Shown: positions 32,039 through 33,828 of the stretch, piece by piece
Numbering within the stretch: position 1 is the first letter of the stretch
Layout of the letters: each line of letters starts with the position of its first letter
NCBI GenBank assembly: GCA_015058405.1
Contig: SVCL01000053.1
Coordinates: 1 to 33,828, forward strand
DNA from: Clostridium sp.
Lineage (GTDB): Bacteria; Bacillota; Clostridia; Clostridiales; Clostridiaceae
Length of the DNA: 33,828 bases
Direction: 5' to 3'
Position numbers and translations under genes: made by a program
Notes under the pieces: generated by a model
Databases searched by the model: none
What the model was told of the DNA's origin: nothing
Seen by the model: only the letters and a program-made list of their open reading frames with translations

Positions 32039-32419
32039 TTATTTTGGATTTTTACCTGTTTTAATAAGGGAGATTACATCCTCTACATTATCAAAATTAT
32101 CATAATCTCCAATGATTCCATCACGATGATATATAATATTATTTTTTTCATTTCTTTCTAGACAATCAAGTAATTTATCTAAGCCATATCTTTGAATAAA
32201 TAATTTAAAAGCAAGAGGTTTTATTTTAGATAGAATACCTTTATTGCATTTTTCATTACAATCATAACATCCTTCAATGTTTTTATTTATAGAGCATTTT
32301 CTATTTTCGCACCAATCTTTATCAGCACATGAATCTGAATGACAACCTAAACAATGATCATTTTGATTACATAAACAACAAGCTAATCCACATCTTGCTA
32401 TACCAAGTTCTCTTTTCAT
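32039..32419 (-). CDS. Cys-rich DUF3795 protein
   Basis: 126 residues with twelve cysteines in the first 58 (positions 10, 14, 15, 17, 23, 26, 31, 37, 42, 51, 54, 58), opening with IARCGLACCLC as in the DUF3795 family. The spacing suggests zinc or Fe-S binding. The second half (60-126) is helical and Cys-free. No signal peptide, so it is cytoplasmic. AAAGGATGG lies upstream of the ATG at a rather long spacing (about 12 nt). Function unknown in the family. Single-gene unit, probably terminated by the palindromic element at 31856-31990. Confidence 0.75.
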   Translation of the reverse strand: MKRELGIARCGLACCLCNQNDHCLGCHSDSCADKDWCENRKCSINKNIEGCYDCNEKCNKGILSKIKPLAFKLFIQRYGLDKLLDCLERNEKNNIIYHRDGIIGDYDNFDNVEDVISLIKTGKNPK

Positions 32420-32606
32420 AATAAATACTAACCATCCTTTTCGTACCGTTAATTAACTTTTTAGTATTGTTCTAACATATTTTATAAAGAAAAAAAACCA
32501 AAAAATAAAAGCAGTTCATTTAATATTTAAGCAAGATTAGTATGTGGGTACTCAAATAAGAATGTTAAAAAAATAATACAAAAGTTAACTGAAAATAGGG
32601 AAAATG

Positions 32607-32636
32607 TTTACATAAAATAGCAAAAAGTGTTATAAT
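32607..32636 (+). promoter_or_regulatory. Promoter of the SseB-domain gene
   Basis: TTTACA (32607-32612), 18 nt, TATAAT (32631-32636) with an extended -10 (TGTTATAAT). Confidence 0.65.
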
Positions 32637-32718
32637 GAATAAAAAAACAAATTTTATATTATATGGTAGAAAAAGAGGTTGATTAACTAAAACAATGAAC
32701 AGCTTAGGGGGAGAAAAA

Positions 32719-33516
32719 ATGAGTAATGAAAAAGATATTATTAATCAAATTATTAATGCTGAAGAATTATATATAGTGTATAACCAAGGAGCTGGTTATC
32801 TTTATATTGATAGTGATAATAGAAGTTTGATTTTCACTAGTAAAGAAAATGCAGAACATGCAGTAGAAGAATTTAAAAGTAGAAATATAGATATAAGGAT
32901 AGGAGAGATAGATTCAAAAAATAAAAGTATTGTACTATCTGAATTACATAGATTAGGAATAGATAAGGTGTTAGTAGATCAAGGAACACTAGATATGACA
33001 TTAAATAGAGATGATATTATACCACCTGAAGATTTTGGGGATATGCCTGAGAATGATATTCCTGTAACAAACCCTAAAATTCAAAATGCTATTATAAAAT
33101 TTTATCAAAAGATAAATGATAAAGATAAAAAAGATGATGAAGAAATAATGAAATTACAAGAAAATATGTTTAGTGAAATAGCTGACGGAAGGTTTATAAT
33201 ACCAATAAAGTTTAAAGAGGGTATCGTTGATTCTATAGAAAAAAATAATATTATAGTTGAAAACCAAGGAACTAAAGTCATTATTGCTAGTGTTAGTAAT
33301 AGAGAAGGGGAAAAGTGGCTTCCTGCTTTTACTGATTGGTTTGAATTTAGAAAGATCTTTGATGTAAATGAGTGGAGTGGGAATATAGTTAGTTATGATG
33401 ATTTGGTAATTATATCTGATACCAATAGTGGGATTGTTATTAATTGTGCAGGTTTATCTATGAATTTAAAAAATACAGATAAAAGGGTTATTGTGAAATA
33501 CAAGAAAAAATGTTAA
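32719..33516 (+). CDS. SseB-domain protein of unknown function
   Basis: About 265 residues, cytoplasmic, acidic. The C-terminal part (about 150-255) matches the SseB N-terminal domain fold: RFIIPIKF, EGEKWLPAFTDWFEFRKI and YDDLVIISDTNSGIVINCAG. The first ~110 residues contain a related-looking half (YIVYNQGAGYLYIDSDNRSL, IFTSKENAEHAVEEF), which suggests a tandem of two such domains joined by a Lys/Asp-rich linker near 125-140. The frame opens at ATG 32695, but GGGGGAG is placed before the ATG at 32719. SseB-like proteins in Firmicutes have no settled role; type III secretion enhancement, for which the domain was named, does not apply here. Confidence 0.7.
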   Translation: MSNEKDIINQIINAEELYIVYNQGAGYLYIDSDNRSLIFTSKENAEHAVEEFKSRNIDIRIGEIDSKNKSIVLSELHRLGIDKVLVDQGTLDMTLNRDDIIPPEDFGDMPENDIPVTNPKIQNAIIKFYQKINDKDKKDDEEIMKLQENMFSEIADGRFIIPIKFKEGIVDSIEKNNIIVENQGTKVIIASVSNREGEKWLPAFTDWFEFRKIFDVNEWSGNIVSYDDLVIISDTNSGIVINCAGLSMNLKNTDKRVIVKYKKKC

Positions 33517-33526
33517 TTATTTAACA
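33511..33526. promoter_or_regulatory. Rex-like palindrome overlapping the SseB-domain stop codon
   Basis: TGTTAA-N4-TTAACA fits the core of the clostridial Rex site (TTGTTAA-N4-TTAACAA) except for the outermost pair. It ends 8 bp before the -35 of the next promoter. It could also be a weak hairpin. Confidence 0.35.
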
Positions 33527-33534
33527 GAAACTTA

Positions 33535-33563
33535 TTGACAACTAATCCAAAAAGTTCTATTAT
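33535..33563 (+). promoter_or_regulatory. Strong rightward promoter near the window edge
   Basis: TTGACA (33535-33540), 17 nt, TATTAT (33558-33563). No start codon with a good ribosome binding site follows in the remaining 265 bp, so it serves a long leader, an RNA, or a gene outside the window. Confidence 0.65.
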
Positions 33564-33828
33564 TGAATTAAAATGAAGAATAAATAAGAAATTGTTAATT
33601 TTTTTTAACGAAATACAGTATAAAATTTCAAATTTAGTTTTTTAAAGGTAATTAGTTAATTAAAAAATTATCAATTTACTTTTTTAATAGATTCTGTTAA
33701 GTAGTTATGAAAGAATAGCTTAATAAATCATAGAATTACTCGTTCTTTGAAAATTATATAAGTTTGAATAATTTATTGCATGACAAATAAACCTGCAATG
33801 AATGGGATTTTTGCAGGTTAATCAAAAA
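33564..33828 (+). other. Noncoding leader-like region at the right edge
   Basis: AT-rich, no open frame. It includes GTTCTTTGAAAATTATATAA (about 33740-33760), reminiscent of rRNA-operon or CRISPR leaders. A perfect 9-bp hairpin, AACCTGCAA / TTGCAGGTT (33790-33798 with 33811-33819), has a 12-nt loop and no T-tract before the window ends. What follows is out of view. Confidence 0.4.

Overview
This is an AT-rich window (roughly a quarter to 30 percent G+C by eye) with strong AGGAGG-type ribosome binding sites, many GTG/TTG starts, TTGACA/TATAAT promoters and an anaerobic gene content: a carbon monoxide dehydrogenase-like protein, flagellin, and an ArsR/NifX-type protein. It looks like the chromosome of a Clostridium sensu stricto relative. 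The species cannot be named from the sequence. No rRNA, tRNA, insertion sequence or CRISPR array was seen.

Layout. The left edge (1-223) is a six-copy tandem array of a ~37-bp unit. Then come galE on the minus strand and two very large minus-strand genes (1564-5352 and 5685-10523). These encode secreted internalin-like leucine-rich-repeat (LRR) proteins made of five and six copies of one ~250-residue module. From 10.8 to 12.8 kb there is a YtrA-type GntR regulator with its own ABC transporter, behind a promoter overlapped by a 16+16 inverted-repeat operator. From 12.96 to 18.94 kb there is a six-gene metal (probably zinc) operon: ZnuA-, ZnuC- and ZnuB-like transporter, a CobW/COG0523 GTPase, a CobW-like domain fused to a YraQ-type permease, and a TIGR03943 (DUF1980) protein. 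A Zur-like palindrome lies just after its promoter. A truncated acetyltransferase, a third LRR protein and an ABC-F ATPase follow.

The right third holds manA; an ArsR DNA-binding domain fused to a NifX-type domain, under a near-perfect palindromic operator and with an internal ribosome binding site; a short flagellin with a sigma-D-like promoter; and an operon of a nitrate/sulfonate/taurine-type ABC importer followed by a CooS homologue. By alignment from memory, that CooS homologue lacks one of the cysteines that hold the Ni-Fe C-cluster (Asp384 in its place). Beyond it are two fused gene relics (aldo/keto reductase and an aromatic-acid-exporter-type membrane protein), a Cys-rich DUF3795 protein, an SseB-domain protein, and a right-edge stretch with a promoter, a Rex-like box and a leader-like hairpin.

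Strongest points for follow-up: the deviant CooS with its dedicated importer; the CobW-permease fusion without the CxCC motif inside a zinc operon; the ArsR-NifX fusion with its internal start; a family of three dispersed palindromic elements (5556-5645, 24504-24598, 31856-31990); and the modular LRR proteins.
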